A stretch of DNA of 64,000 bases from Bacteroidota bacterium (GTDB lineage: Bacteria > Bacteroidota > Bacteroidia > Sphingobacteriales > Sphingobacteriaceae), in NCBI GenBank assembly GCA_023450085.1, contig JAEXHI010000030.1, positions 496,001 to 560,000 of the forward strand, written 5' to 3'. Of this stretch, positions 1 to 8,663 are shown in pieces. Position 1 is the first letter of the stretch. Each line of letters begins with the position of its first letter. The position numbers and the translations under genes were made by a program. The notes under the pieces are model-generated. The model had not been told where the DNA came from. It did no database searches and saw only the letters and a program-made list of their open reading frames with translations.

Positions 1-1553
1 AAACCTACATCGGTACTGGCCATAAAGAACAAGTACTTGCCATCTTTACTAAAGTTTGGACTAACAGCATTACTCATTCCGTCGGTTACCTGTGTATGGG
101 TTTGTTTCTCCAAATTGTACAAGAAAACTGCACTCACACTATTTGGTAAAGTAGCTACATAAGAAATCCATTTTGAATCTGGCGACCAGCTTGGCATTAA
201 TTGATTGTAAGTCCTAGCAGTATGCGACCCCAATTTATCTTGTTTTACCAATACCGGTTTTTTAGCGTTGATATCGATGTAGTATAAATTCAAATGGGCA
301 TCGGCATAGAAAAGCTTTTTGCTATCTGGTGACCAAGTTGGTTGGAAATAAAAGTGAGAATCACCCAAATTGATATATTCGGGTTCACCTTTAGTAGCTT
401 GATTTAACAACACCAATTGGTATTTACCATTTTTATCAGATAGGTAAGAAATATACTTTCCATCAGGTGACCACCCTGGGTATTTCTCGTAACTGCCAGG
501 TGAATTAGACAGATTACGGGCATCACCTTTTTCTTTGGGCACTGAGAAAATTTCTCCGCGAGCTTCAAATAATGCTCTTACCCCTTTTGGTGAAATATCA
601 AAATTCCTGATATCGCTAGCTAAATCAATATATCTGGTACGTTTATAAGGAGCATCTGCTTGGATTGAAATCTTTAAAGTATTGATTTTGTTATTGCTTA
701 CATCCAATAAATGAATGCGGCCACCTTGTTCAAAAGCAAGTGCATTTTTAGCACCAGTTAATGATTTGATGTCGTAATCCTTGAAGTTGGTGATTTTATC
801 AACTTTCTTAGATTTTACGTCGTAGCTGTAAAGGTTCAGGGTAAGGTCTTTATCATTCAGATAATAAACTTTATTGCCCACCCATTGAGGTTTCACATTG
901 TTAACGCCTTCTCCAGGAATAATCTCGATGTTTTTAGTTTGCGTATCGAAAATCCAAATTTGAGGCATGCCGCCTCCACGATAGCGCTTAAAAGCAACGT
1001 TTAAACGGTCAGAAGGATCGGTGTTTTTAATATAAGCCCAGTAACGTCCGTCGGCCGAAGGGGAACCTTGAGTAGCTTCGGGCATGGGTAGTGGCTGTTC
1101 GTTGGTGCCATCGATTTTAATACGGTGCAAACGTGGGCTCAGCGCATATTTATAATCACGGGTTGAAGTAAAATATAATTCGTCATTATTTAGCCATCCT
1201 TTGATTAAATCAGCACTAGGATGGAAAGTTACTCTTTTCGGTTCACCACCTTCAACAGGAATTACATAAACGTCTGTATTCCCGTCATAATTCCCTGTAA
1301 AGGCAATCATTTTTCCGTCGGGAGAAAAAATGGGATTTTGTTCTACCGCTGGATTAACCGTTAGTCTTCTTGAATTGCTACCATCGCGGTTGGCAATCCA
1401 AATATCGCCACCATAAACAAAGGCAACGTTTTTTTCGCTTACCGAAGGACTGCGTAATAGCAAGGTTTCGGTATTTTGTGCAAACGAAAATTGTGTGGAA
1501 ACAACCACGGACATGGCTCCTCCACATAATACTTTCAATAGCGTTTTATTCAT
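1..1553 (-). CDS. Tricorn-like S41 peptidase, N-terminal part (partial)
   Basis: The minus-strand frame opens at ATG 1553 and stays open to the window edge, giving about 517 residues and no stop. It begins with a signal peptide (MNKTLLKVLCGGAMSVVV...SFAQ) and continues as repeated WD40/TolB-like propeller blades with motifs such as NPIFSPDGKMIAFTG, YPGWSPDGKYISYLS and PTWSPDSKKLFYAD. The stretch DPSDRLNVAFKRYRGGG is typical of Bacteroidota tricorn-type proteases, whose PDZ and S41 catalytic domains would lie beyond position 1. The likely role is a periplasmic peptidase that degrades peptides behind a propeller gate. The gene starts 10 bp after the M28 stop, so co-transcription with it is likely. 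The catalytic part is not visible, so another propeller protein remains possible. Confidence 0.8.
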   Translation of the reverse strand, partial: MNKTLLKVLCGGAMSVVVSTQFSFAQNTETLLLRSPSVSEKNVAFVYGGDIWIANRDGSNSRRLTVNPAVEQNPIFSPDGKMIAFTGNYDGNTDVYVIPVEGGEPKRVTFHPSADLIKGWLNNDELYFTSTRDYKYALSPRLHRIKIDGTNEQPLPMPEATQGSPSADGRYWAYIKNTDPSDRLNVAFKRYRGGGMPQIWIFDTQTKNIEIIPGEGVNNVKPQWVGNKVYYLNDKDLTLNLYSYDVKSKKVDKITNFKDYDIKSLTGAKNALAFEQGGRIHLLDVSNNKINTLKISIQADAPYKRTRYIDLASDIRNFDISPKGVRALFEARGEIFSVPKEKGDARNLSNSPGSYEKYPGWSPDGKYISYLSDKNGKYQLVLLNQATKGEPEYINLGDSHFYFQPTWSPDSKKLFYADAHLNLYYIDINAKKPVLVKQDKLGSHTARTYNQLMPSWSPDSKWISYVATLPNSVSAVFLYNLEKQTHTQVTDGMSNAVSPNFSKDGKYLFFMASTDVG

Positions 1554-1563
1554 TGTGTGTGAA

Positions 1564-2874
1564 TTAAGGTTTCAATTTTGGAATTCTGGTAGGGGTGTCT
1601 GCACCACTAATGATGCTCACCGCACTTTTTGCAATAGCTTTAATGGTCGACAGGATATTTTCTACATCTAAAGAACTATACTCATCTTTTACGGTGTGGT
1701 AAAGTTTATCAATGTCGATTTGATCAGTACTGATGGTATGTGCAGGTACTCCCAATGCTGCTAGCGTTGCATTATCGCTTCTGTAGAAAAGGTTCTCTTT
1801 GATGTATGGATCTGGATGGAAAGTAAATTCAGTTCCTTCTAGATTTTTTTGAAGAATTTTACCAAAGTCAGATTTGTCGTAACCTGTAATGAAAGCGGTG
1901 TTTTTGCCGAACTTGCTGTCTTTGCCAATCATTTCGATGTTAAACATGGCAACTACATCATCTGGGTTTAATTTCTCAGAAAAATATTTAGAACCGTAGC
2001 CGCCAATTTCTTCAGCGGTAAACGCTACAAAAATTAAAGTACGCTCGTTTTTGTTCAATTTTTTGTAGTATTTGGCCAAAGCAATTACTGCTGATGTTCC
2101 TGAAGCATCATCATCAGCACCATTCATAATGCTGTCACCCTCTATCGGTTTTACAATGCCCATGTGGTCATAGTGCCCCGAGAAAACTACTAATTCTTTT
2201 GCTTTAGATTTACCAGGGATAACACCAGCTACGTTAAACAAGGGCATTTTTGAAACGGTGTTTTTTAATTCTACTTGGAAAGAGCTTGCACTTTCTTTGT
2301 CCAGTACAAATACCGTTGCAGGGCTTTTGGTATTTTTAAGCTCTGCCTCGTCTACTACAGCTTCTCTTCCAATCATGCCTTTTACTCTCTTAAAAGCATC
2401 CAAGAATTTCATGTCAACCAAAACCAATTGTCTTTTGCCACTACGTGCTAAAGTTCTAAATTGGCTCATAAAGTCTTTGCTGTCATCTAGTTTAACCCAG
2501 CCATCGCCATTGCTTTGGTCAAAAGAAACACTTTCTACCCTATTGCCATATACCAAGATATTTTCTTCTGGGATCGCTTGTCCGTCAATAGTGACTTTTG
2601 CCGAAAGGGGTTTCAATTGGTATTTATAAAATGTTTGACGGTATCCTTTCTCACCATCTAAAGGTTTTAATCCAATGGCCGCAAATTCTTTTTCTATAAA
2701 AGATGCTGCCTTATCAATACCCAGAGTGAAAGTACGGCGACCTTGCATGTCGTCGGAACTTAAAGTTTTAATCAAATGGTCTACATAGTCCTTGGTAATG
2801 ACTTTGTCGATGTTTTGAGCGTTTGCCGTTAACGAGGCTAAGGCAAGTCCCAATGCGTAAAAGGTTTTTTTCAT
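1564..2874 (-). CDS. M28 family zinc aminopeptidase, exported
   Basis: A secreted or periplasmic metallopeptidase of family M28. I chose the second in-frame Met (2874) because it opens a clean signal peptide, MKKTFYALGLALASLTANAQ; an upstream ATG at 2886 would add only MTIK. Two-zinc ligands are visible in order: His234 in SGHYDH, Asp254 in GADDDASG, the Glu-Glu pair 288-289 in FTAEEIGGYGS, Glu314 in NIEMIG and a late His in YHTVKDE. Glu replaces the more usual Asp in the NxDMIG motif. The N-terminal third (about residues 85-220) resembles the inserted PA-like region of many M28 enzymes. It lies between an M61 peptidase gene and a tricorn-like gene on the same strand, which suggests a peptide-degradation unit. 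Confidence 0.9.
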   Translation of the reverse strand: MKKTFYALGLALASLTANAQNIDKVITKDYVDHLIKTLSSDDMQGRRTFTLGIDKAASFIEKEFAAIGLKPLDGEKGYRQTFYKYQLKPLSAKVTIDGQAIPEENILVYGNRVESVSFDQSNGDGWVKLDDSKDFMSQFRTLARSGKRQLVLVDMKFLDAFKRVKGMIGREAVVDEAELKNTKSPATVFVLDKESASSFQVELKNTVSKMPLFNVAGVIPGKSKAKELVVFSGHYDHMGIVKPIEGDSIMNGADDDASGTSAVIALAKYYKKLNKNERTLIFVAFTAEEIGGYGSKYFSEKLNPDDVVAMFNIEMIGKDSKFGKNTAFITGYDKSDFGKILQKNLEGTEFTFHPDPYIKENLFYRSDNATLAALGVPAHTISTDQIDIDKLYHTVKDEYSSLDVENILSTIKAIAKSAVSIISGADTPTRIPKLKP

Positions 2875-2985
2875 TTTTATGGTCAATATGATTAGTTAAT
2901 TCTTTTAGTTATTTCGTTTTATTGTTGTTTAGGTTTATAGCGTGTGTTGATCGTCCGTAACAGATTCCTAACCACTAATTCCTGA

Positions 2986-4815
2986 CTACTTTATAGCACT
3001 TTCCAGCCATTTTTCTCTAAAGGCTTTCATCTCGGCGGTTAGGGTTGCTCCAGTACTTTCAATAGGGACCAATTCCAACATTTGATTTTCAATGAAGGTT
3101 AATTTGGTGGTTCTTTCTACTCCTTTTCGACTATAAACAATTTCAATTGTTTCACCTGGCTGGTGTTTTTCGGTAACGGCCTCAAAGTCTTTCACGGTTT
3201 TTATTTCAACACCATCAGCTTTTAAAATAACATCATCCAAATCTAATCCGGCATTATAGGCTGGTAAGCCTATGGTAGTTGCTGGCACGGTTACTTTTTC
3301 GGCAGCTTCGGTTAAGCGGCCAATGCCACTATAAGCTTTTCCTTTGGCTTCCTTGCGTAAAACTAGCCCCGCTTTAAGTAATAAAGATGCATAGTCTTCC
3401 TTCTTGGTTGCATATACAAAGTCTTTAAAAAACTTATTGGCAAAGCTTGGGTTTTTGGTAAGGTTGGCTAAGGTTTTTTCCAAATCACTGATGTTGTAGG
3501 CAATTTCAGTTTTACCATAAGATTTCCATAAGGCTTGCATGTAATTGTCTAGGCTAAGGTTAAAGTCAGCTCTTAAACGTAAATCTAAAGCTAAGGCTAC
3601 CGCCGCGCCGTAGGTGTAATATGAGGTAAAGATATTTTGCTGATTGGTTCGGTCAACAGCTACGCCTGCGTCTGCAAAAACCGCATATCTACTGGCTTGC
3701 ACTGGTGAAAAATTCTTTGCTCCTGGGGAGTTGCTTACTGAATTTACCAATCCGCCAAATACCCGAAGCATATTTTCCAGTGTTCTAAAACCTGACCTTT
3801 TTAAGGTTAAATTACCATAGTATTGAGTAAAGCCTTCCGCAATCCAAAGCTCATCGCTAATGTTCGATTGGGTGAAATTAAAAGGCTCTAAGGTTTTTGG
3901 GCGTAGGCGTTCTACGTTCCAGGCATGGAAAAATTCATGAGAGAAAGTACCTAATAAATTACTTTCGTTACCGGCAATTCTAGGGGTGCGCTGTACAATC
4001 ACGGTTGAGTTGCGGTGCTCCATGCCGTCGCCTGCATAGCTTGGATGTACACAGTGTAAGAAATAGTAGTTGCCATAGTCGAAGGTAGGTAGTTCTCCAA
4101 AAATGACTTTTTGCTCGTCTACTACTTTTTTAAGCATGTTGGCGTAGTTGAAAACGGTCATTTCATCATCGTCGGCATGTGCAATTAAATGGATTTTTTG
4201 AGTTTTTCCATCCGAGTTTTTTACTTCCCAGCTGGCTTCTTTAAAGGCCGATATTTCAATAGGACTGTCCATGAAATATTGAAAATCTTTGGCATAGTAA
4301 ACGCCGTTGCCCATTGGTTTTAGCTGGGTAGCTATTTTCCAATCGGCTTGTTTTGGATAGCTGAATTTTACGGTTCTAGGTCGTTTGTCCATGCCTACAG
4401 GGAAGGCAAAAACAGCAGGAATATTCATGTGGGCATGCTGTTCGTCGAAACCAGAATAGGTGCCATCAATCCAGTTGCCAAAAATAGTATAGGTGATTTT
4501 AATTTTGCCAGTAGGTTTTTCAATCTCGAAAACATCTCCCGCAGGTTGTTTAAGTGCCAAGGCTTTCCCGTTGGCATCAAAAGCTTTTAAATGATAAATG
4601 TTTTTGCCGAATTCATGGGTGGCATATCGGCCTGGTGAGGAGCGTGCAAATCTAACTTTAAGTGGAGCATTTGCTGGCACGTTGGGTATGGTCATGCTAA
4701 TTTCAGCCTCATGGTGTACCACATTTGGGAAACTCACTTCGTAGCTGATTTCTTGCTGCGCTTTTAGGCTTATGGAGGTGCCCATAAGCAAAGCAGCGAT
4801 TAGGTAATTTTTCAT
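2986..4815 (-). CDS. M61 family peptidase with PDZ domain, exported
   Basis: A glycyl-aminopeptidase-like metallopeptidase. The open frame reaches 4920, but the start at 4815 is preferred because it begins a signal peptide (MKNYLIAALLMGTSISLKAQ); the 35 residues upstream look like translated non-coding sequence. After an N-terminal beta domain, the zinc site HEFFH is at about residues 293-297, followed by the third-ligand motif ELWIAEGFTQYYG. A PDZ domain follows near residues 510-590 (GLDLDDVILKADGV). Length, about 609 residues, is usual for the family. It is first in the minus-strand run of three peptidase genes; 111 bp separate it from the M28 gene. Confidence 0.92.
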   Translation of the reverse strand: MKNYLIAALLMGTSISLKAQQEISYEVSFPNVVHHEAEISMTIPNVPANAPLKVRFARSSPGRYATHEFGKNIYHLKAFDANGKALALKQPAGDVFEIEKPTGKIKITYTIFGNWIDGTYSGFDEQHAHMNIPAVFAFPVGMDKRPRTVKFSYPKQADWKIATQLKPMGNGVYYAKDFQYFMDSPIEISAFKEASWEVKNSDGKTQKIHLIAHADDDEMTVFNYANMLKKVVDEQKVIFGELPTFDYGNYYFLHCVHPSYAGDGMEHRNSTVIVQRTPRIAGNESNLLGTFSHEFFHAWNVERLRPKTLEPFNFTQSNISDELWIAEGFTQYYGNLTLKRSGFRTLENMLRVFGGLVNSVSNSPGAKNFSPVQASRYAVFADAGVAVDRTNQQNIFTSYYTYGAAVALALDLRLRADFNLSLDNYMQALWKSYGKTEIAYNISDLEKTLANLTKNPSFANKFFKDFVYATKKEDYASLLLKAGLVLRKEAKGKAYSGIGRLTEAAEKVTVPATTIGLPAYNAGLDLDDVILKADGVEIKTVKDFEAVTEKHQPGETIEIVYSRKGVERTTKLTFIENQMLELVPIESTGATLTAEMKAFREKWLESAIK

Positions 4816-4972
4816 CCTGTGTAGTTTAATGTTTGAAGTTAAAACTTCCTTTTGTAAATACTCCGTTTTGGAGATTTTTTTTGCGTTTTTGAGGATAAAG
4901 ATGTGCTTTGGAAAGACCATGAGAAGGATGAAATAAAAGGAAAAGCAGCCTTTTGAGAGCTATGTATGTGCG

Positions 4973-5140
4973 CCCCGCCATTCGCTCATACGTCTGCAGG
5001 CCTTAACCACAAGGCTGGTATCCGCTGCTGTCGGGTTTAGGGGGCAAGTGCAATGCGAAGGTTTAAGTATTTTAAACCTGATAGAAACGGAAAGCCCACA
5101 AGGAGCGTTAGCGACTGAGGACTTGTAGTGAATAGCGGGG
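4973..5140. repeat. 168-bp imperfect palindromic intergenic element
   Basis: The 445-bp gap between the divergent M61 and GMC genes holds a long imperfect inverted repeat. Its ends match as CCCCGCCATTCGCTCATACG and, read on the other strand, CCCCGCTATTCACTACAAG. Further in, GGCTGGTATCCGCTGCTGTC faces the complement of GATAGAAACGGAAAGCC. The centre is a 7-bp hairpin, GGTTTAA-GTATT-TTAAACC. It is more GC-rich than its surroundings and carries no reading frame. It could be a MITE-like mobile repeat or a structured RNA. The rest of the gap shows nothing I recognise apart from presumed promoters. Confidence 0.65.
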
Positions 5141-5260
5141 CAATAGTTGCCGAATATAGTGTTGCGTTGGTTTTCCTATAAAATATGATGATAGGGGGGA
5201 GAATTCTTGTGCATCAAACAAAAATGCATTAACTTGAACTTAGCTAACTAATTATAACCT

Positions 5261-6994
5261 ATGCAGATTAAAAAACAAAGCAAACATTATGATGTGGTAA
5301 TTGTGGGCTCGGGTGCTGGTGGGGGTATGGCGGCGTATACGCTGGCCAAGGCGGGATTGAAGGTGTGCCTTTTAGAGGCTGGAGCCATGTACGACCCTCA
5401 GAAAAACATTACACAGTTGAAAAATCCTTGGGAATCGCCACGTAGGGGGGCAAGTACAAAGTTTCGTCCTTTTGGCGATTTTGATGCCTGTTACTATGGT
5501 TGGGACGTGGAAGGAGAGCCTTACACCAAAGAACCTGGAACGGAATGGGATTGGTGGCGAGCGAGAATGCTTGGAGGTAGAACCAATCACTGGGGGCGTA
5601 TTTCCTTACGTTTTGGGCCTAAAGATTTTAAACGAAAAAGTGTAGATGGCTTAGGTGAAGATTGGCCTATTAGCTATGATGATATTAAGCCTTTTTATGA
5701 TAGGGTTGATAAGTTGATTGGTATTTTTGGTACTAATGAGGGCTTGGAAGATCATCCAGATGGCTTTTTTCTTCCCCCGCCTAAGCCTCGTTTACATGAG
5801 CTTTTCATTAAGAAAGCGGCGGGACAATCGGGCGTGAAAGTAATCCCTTCGAGATTGTCTATTCTTACTCAAAAAATTAATGACGAACGTGGTGTTTGCT
5901 TTTATTGCGGGCAGTGTAATAGAAACTGTAGCATGGCAAAGGCCGATTTTTCTTCGACGAACGTATTGATTTATCCTGCTTTGGCTACGGGTAATATTGA
6001 TATTGTTGCTAATGCGATGGCTCGGGAAGTGATGACCAACGAGGAAGGTTTGGCTACTGGGGTTTCTTATATCAATAAAGATGATATGATGGAGTATCAG
6101 GTGACTGGTCGTACGGTAATATTGGCCGCTAGTGCTTGCGAATCGTCGAGGTTGTTGCTGAATTCAAAATCGAAACGTCATCCAAATGGCTTGGCTAACA
6201 GTAGTGATGTAGTGGGACGTTATTTGCACGATTCAACTGGAGCGGCAATGGGTGGTGTGCTTCCTCAGCTTTTTGACCGAAAAAGATACAACGAAGATGG
6301 TGTTGGTGGTATGCACATTTATTCGCCATGGTGGTTAGATAATAAAAAACTGGATTTCCCTCGTGGTTACCATATTGAATATTGGGGCGGAATGGGGCAG
6401 CCAGCGTATGGTTTTGGCGGTGGTATTGAAGGGATGAATGGAAAATTTGCGGTTAGAGGGGTGCAAAAGGAAGCGGGAGGCTATGGCAAATCGCTGAAGG
6501 AGGATTATCGTTATTTCTACGGAGCAGGTGTGGGGATGGCTGGTCGTGGCGAGGCTATTCCACTTTACGATAACCGTTGTGAAATAGACTCTAATGTGGT
6601 GGATAGATATGGGATTCCGGTGTTGAAGTTTAATGTGAAATGGAGTGAGCATGAGATTTTGCAGGCCAAGCACATGAAGGAAACATTTGATGAAATGATG
6701 CACAATATGGGTGCTATTGTTACTTGGGGTGGCGATTATAATAAAGAGAATAACTATGGGTTGGAATCGCCTGGAAAGATTATTCACGAAGCAGGAACGG
6801 CCCGTATGGGGAATGATCCTAAAACATCGGCCCTAAATAAGTATAACCAAGCGCATGATTGCAAGAACCTGTTTGTGGTTGATGGTGCGGCTTTCACTTC
6901 GCAAGCGGATAAAAATATTACTTGGACCATTTTAGCACTTTCGATGAGGGCTAGCGAATACATTATTTCTGAAATGAAAAAACAAAACTTATAG
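5261..6994 (+). CDS. GMC family FAD-dependent oxidoreductase
   Basis: A flavoprotein of the glucose-methanol-choline oxidoreductase family, probably the catalytic subunit of a membrane-linked sugar or polyol dehydrogenase. The Rossmann FAD motif is at the N terminus (VVIVGSGAGGGMAAYTLAKAG, then Glu in CLLEAG). The C-terminal GMC signature is intact: HEAGTARMG followed by FVVDGAAFTSQADKNITWTI, which supplies the usual catalytic His and Asn. A cysteine cluster, CFYCGQCNRNC, lies near residues 211-221 and could hold a metal or Fe-S centre. There is no Sec signal of its own. The gene is separated by 2 bp from a gluconate 2-dehydrogenase subunit 3 homologue, the usual partner that carries the export signal. 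The substrate cannot be told from sequence. Confidence 0.93.
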   Translation: MQIKKQSKHYDVVIVGSGAGGGMAAYTLAKAGLKVCLLEAGAMYDPQKNITQLKNPWESPRRGASTKFRPFGDFDACYYGWDVEGEPYTKEPGTEWDWWRARMLGGRTNHWGRISLRFGPKDFKRKSVDGLGEDWPISYDDIKPFYDRVDKLIGIFGTNEGLEDHPDGFFLPPPKPRLHELFIKKAAGQSGVKVIPSRLSILTQKINDERGVCFYCGQCNRNCSMAKADFSSTNVLIYPALATGNIDIVANAMAREVMTNEEGLATGVSYINKDDMMEYQVTGRTVILAASACESSRLLLNSKSKRHPNGLANSSDVVGRYLHDSTGAAMGGVLPQLFDRKRYNEDGVGGMHIYSPWWLDNKKLDFPRGYHIEYWGGMGQPAYGFGGGIEGMNGKFAVRGVQKEAGGYGKSLKEDYRYFYGAGVGMAGRGEAIPLYDNRCEIDSNVVDRYGIPVLKFNVKWSEHEILQAKHMKETFDEMMHNMGAIVTWGGDYNKENNYGLESPGKIIHEAGTARMGNDPKTSALNKYNQAHDCKNLFVVDGAAFTSQADKNITWTILALSMRASEYIISEMKKQNL

Positions 6995-6996
6995 CC

Positions 6997-7656
6997 ATGA
7001 ACAGAAGAGAAACATTAAAATTGCTAGGTGTTGGTGCTATTTCTGGTACTGCTTTAGTGAGTGGCTGTAAGCCTAAGGAAGAAAAGGAAGTAGTGGTAAA
7101 GGACCCTGAATTTACCTATGACCGAGCGAAAGAGGAATTGGCAAGAGAGAAGGAACTTTTGGCGCAGGCGAATTTCTTTAGCAAGGAGGAAATGAGTACC
7201 ATTACCATTTTATCGGATATTATTATTCCTAAGGATGAGGTAAGTGGAAGTGCATCGGAAGCGAAGGTTCCTGAATTTATTGAGTTTATTGTAAAAGATA
7301 TGCCTCAGCATCAAATTCCTATGCGTGGTGGTTTACGTTGGTTGGACATGCAATGCTTAAACCGTTTTGGTAAACCTTTTAGGGACTGTAGCGATAAGCA
7401 ACAGATAGAATTGGTAGATATGATTGCCTATCCTAAAAAGGCCAAGCCAGAAATGAGCCAAGGTGTTGCGTTTTTTAATCGTATGCGCAATTTGGTAGCT
7501 TCGGGCTTTTACACTTCAGAAATGGGGGTGGCTGATATTGGTTATGCAGGGAATTCACCAAATCAATGGAACGGCGTACCTGACGAGGTATTGAAACAAT
7601 ATAAACTGGCTTATACGGAAAAGGAATTGAAGGAGTGTGTGAAGTTTGATAGTTAG
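6997..7656 (+). CDS. Gluconate 2-dehydrogenase subunit 3 family protein
   Basis: The small partner subunit of the preceding GMC dehydrogenase. The N terminus reads MNRRETLKLLGVGAISGTAL, a twin-arginine-like start, followed by VSGCKP, a lipobox with Cys at about residue 24, so this chain is probably an exported lipoprotein that carries the flavoprotein out by hitchhiking. The body contains the conserved subunit-3 pattern: STITILSDIIIPKDE, a helix with PEFIEFIV, then LRWLDMQC. At 219 residues it has family length. It follows the GMC stop by 2 bp, so the two are surely one operon. Assignment to the family is firm; the physiological substrate is unknown. Confidence 0.88.
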   Translation: MNRRETLKLLGVGAISGTALVSGCKPKEEKEVVVKDPEFTYDRAKEELAREKELLAQANFFSKEEMSTITILSDIIIPKDEVSGSASEAKVPEFIEFIVKDMPQHQIPMRGGLRWLDMQCLNRFGKPFRDCSDKQQIELVDMIAYPKKAKPEMSQGVAFFNRMRNLVASGFYTSEMGVADIGYAGNSPNQWNGVPDEVLKQYKLAYTEKELKECVKFDS

Positions 7657-7720
7657 CAACTAGTGGTTAGTGGCTAGGGATTAGTGATTAGTGTTGAGCC
7701 GCTCAACTTATTCTTGCCAT

Positions 7721-7870
7721 CATTGCGAGCTTGCGTCTGTCCCGATCTTTCGGGAAAGCAATCCTAAAGCTATAGTTTAATTGCCAAGTTGTTTTAGGAT
7801 TGCTATGTGAATTAGTCAAAGACGAAAATATCCCGTCATTTCGATGAGTGTAACGAAGAGAAATGACGGG
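7721..7870. repeat. REP-like palindromic cluster
   Basis: Between the dehydrogenase operon and the next gene lie several nested hairpins: TCCCGA-TCTT-TCGGGA (7739-7754), GCAATCCTAAA...TTTAGGATTGC (7758-7803), and a perfect 11-bp stem CCCGTCATTTC...GAAATGACGGG (7832-7870). The same motifs recur at 8531-8657 and 11769-11842, so this is a dispersed repeat family. The hairpins may also end the upstream transcript. Confidence 0.7.
7772..7842 (+). repeat. Direct repeat, copy 1 (upstream of 7930 gene)
   Basis: About 71 bp beginning ATAGTTTAATTGCC and ending CCCGTCATTTC match 8451-8522 with only scattered differences. The two copies flank the small membrane-protein gene as direct repeats. Confidence 0.75.
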
Positions 7871-7929
7871 AGCATACGAGGCTTACGAAGTTTCTAAAAC
7901 TTGGTAAGTCTTTTTTATTTTTATAAAGG

Positions 7930-8454
7930 ATGAAAATACTACTCAAAATATTACTTTTTTTAGCAGTTGACTTCATATTGCTGTGGCTTTGGGTTTATCA
8001 AATGGATCCCGATCCAAGCGTCTCAATTGCATTGATACTTTTAATCCCATTTGTTTTTTGTGTTAACTTGATTATTGCTGGTATATTCTTTTTCATGAAG
8101 AAGAAAACATATGCTTATCTGTTCCTTGCCAACTCTATTGTTTCTTCTTTTTTATTGGATTATTTGTATGGAGAAGGAATTGCCCGATATCAAAACAGGA
8201 GGTTAGAAAGCTGGGAGTTTGTTAAAAATGATACTACCTTTTCAGTGATACGTTGGAAAGAATTTAATGAATTTAGTTTTAGCTATAGTTTAGATGAAGG
8301 TTCTTCGTTTGACTTCTTGGATGGTAAATGCGAAGCTAAAAACGGTGAATGGGTTCTGACGACAGATTCAACGATGATGAAAATTAAGAAGAATACATTG
8401 ATTGGGTTTAGAAGGCCAATGGATACCATTCAGATGAAAAAAATAGAGCGATAG
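7930..8454 (+). CDS. Hypothetical small membrane protein
   Basis: I do not recognise a family. The 174-residue product has three hydrophobic segments in its first 80 residues (LLKILLFLAVDFILLWLWVY, VSIALILLIPFVFCVNLIIA and YAYLFLANSIVSSFLLDYLY). A polar C-terminal region of about 90 residues follows and is probably soluble, with beta-rich sequence such as FSVIRWKEFNEFSFSYSLDE. ATG 7930 follows an AAAGG-like stretch by a few bases. The gene stands alone, bracketed by direct repeats, with its stop codon inside the second repeat. This suggests acquisition with, or insertion between, repeat elements. No function is assigned. Confidence 0.7.
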   Translation: MKILLKILLFLAVDFILLWLWVYQMDPDPSVSIALILLIPFVFCVNLIIAGIFFFMKKKTYAYLFLANSIVSSFLLDYLYGEGIARYQNRRLESWEFVKNDTTFSVIRWKEFNEFSFSYSLDEGSSFDFLDGKCEAKNGEWVLTTDSTMMKIKKNTLIGFRRPMDTIQMKKIER

Positions 8455-8522
8455 TTTAATTACTTAAGTTGTTTTAAGGTTGCTATGTGAGTTAGTTAGA
8501 GACGAAAATATTTCGTCATTTC
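8451..8522 (+). repeat. Direct repeat, copy 2 (overlaps stop of 7930 gene)
   Basis: Matches 7772-7842 (ATAGTTTAATTACTTAAGTT...GACGAAAATATTTCGTCATT). It begins at the TAG stop codon of the preceding gene, so the gene's last base pairs are part of the repeat. Confidence 0.75.
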
Positions 8523-8530
8523 TATTCTTT

Positions 8531-8657
8531 CCGTCATTTCGACGATAGGAGAAATCTAGCAACCTGTATATGCATATCGCTAGATTTAACTTCGTTGATT
8601 TTCAATTTACTGCGTAGCTGCTCCGCGGTCTCTTCGTTACACTCATCGAAATGACGG
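8531..8657. repeat. REP/MITE-like palindromic element
   Basis: The outer arms CCGTCATTTCGA and TCGAAATGACGG form a 12-bp inverted repeat. Inside is a perfect 9-bp hairpin, AAATCTAGC...GCTAGATTT (8552-8587). It lies between convergent genes and so may also stop transcription from both sides. Same family as the elements near 7832 and 11769. Confidence 0.7.
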
Positions 8658-8663
8658 AAAATA

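Noticed and set aside
2258..2629. 123-codon plus-strand frame opposite the M28 gene
   Set aside because: Antisense to a conserved enzyme with all its metal ligands; low-complexity Ser/Leu content typical of a shadow.
4973..5140. CRISPR array
   Set aside because: One palindromic unit only, without regularly spaced repeats; no cas genes in the window.
7721..8657. Insertion sequence
   Set aside because: Inverted and direct repeats are present, but no transposase is encoded; the protein between the repeats is a small membrane protein.
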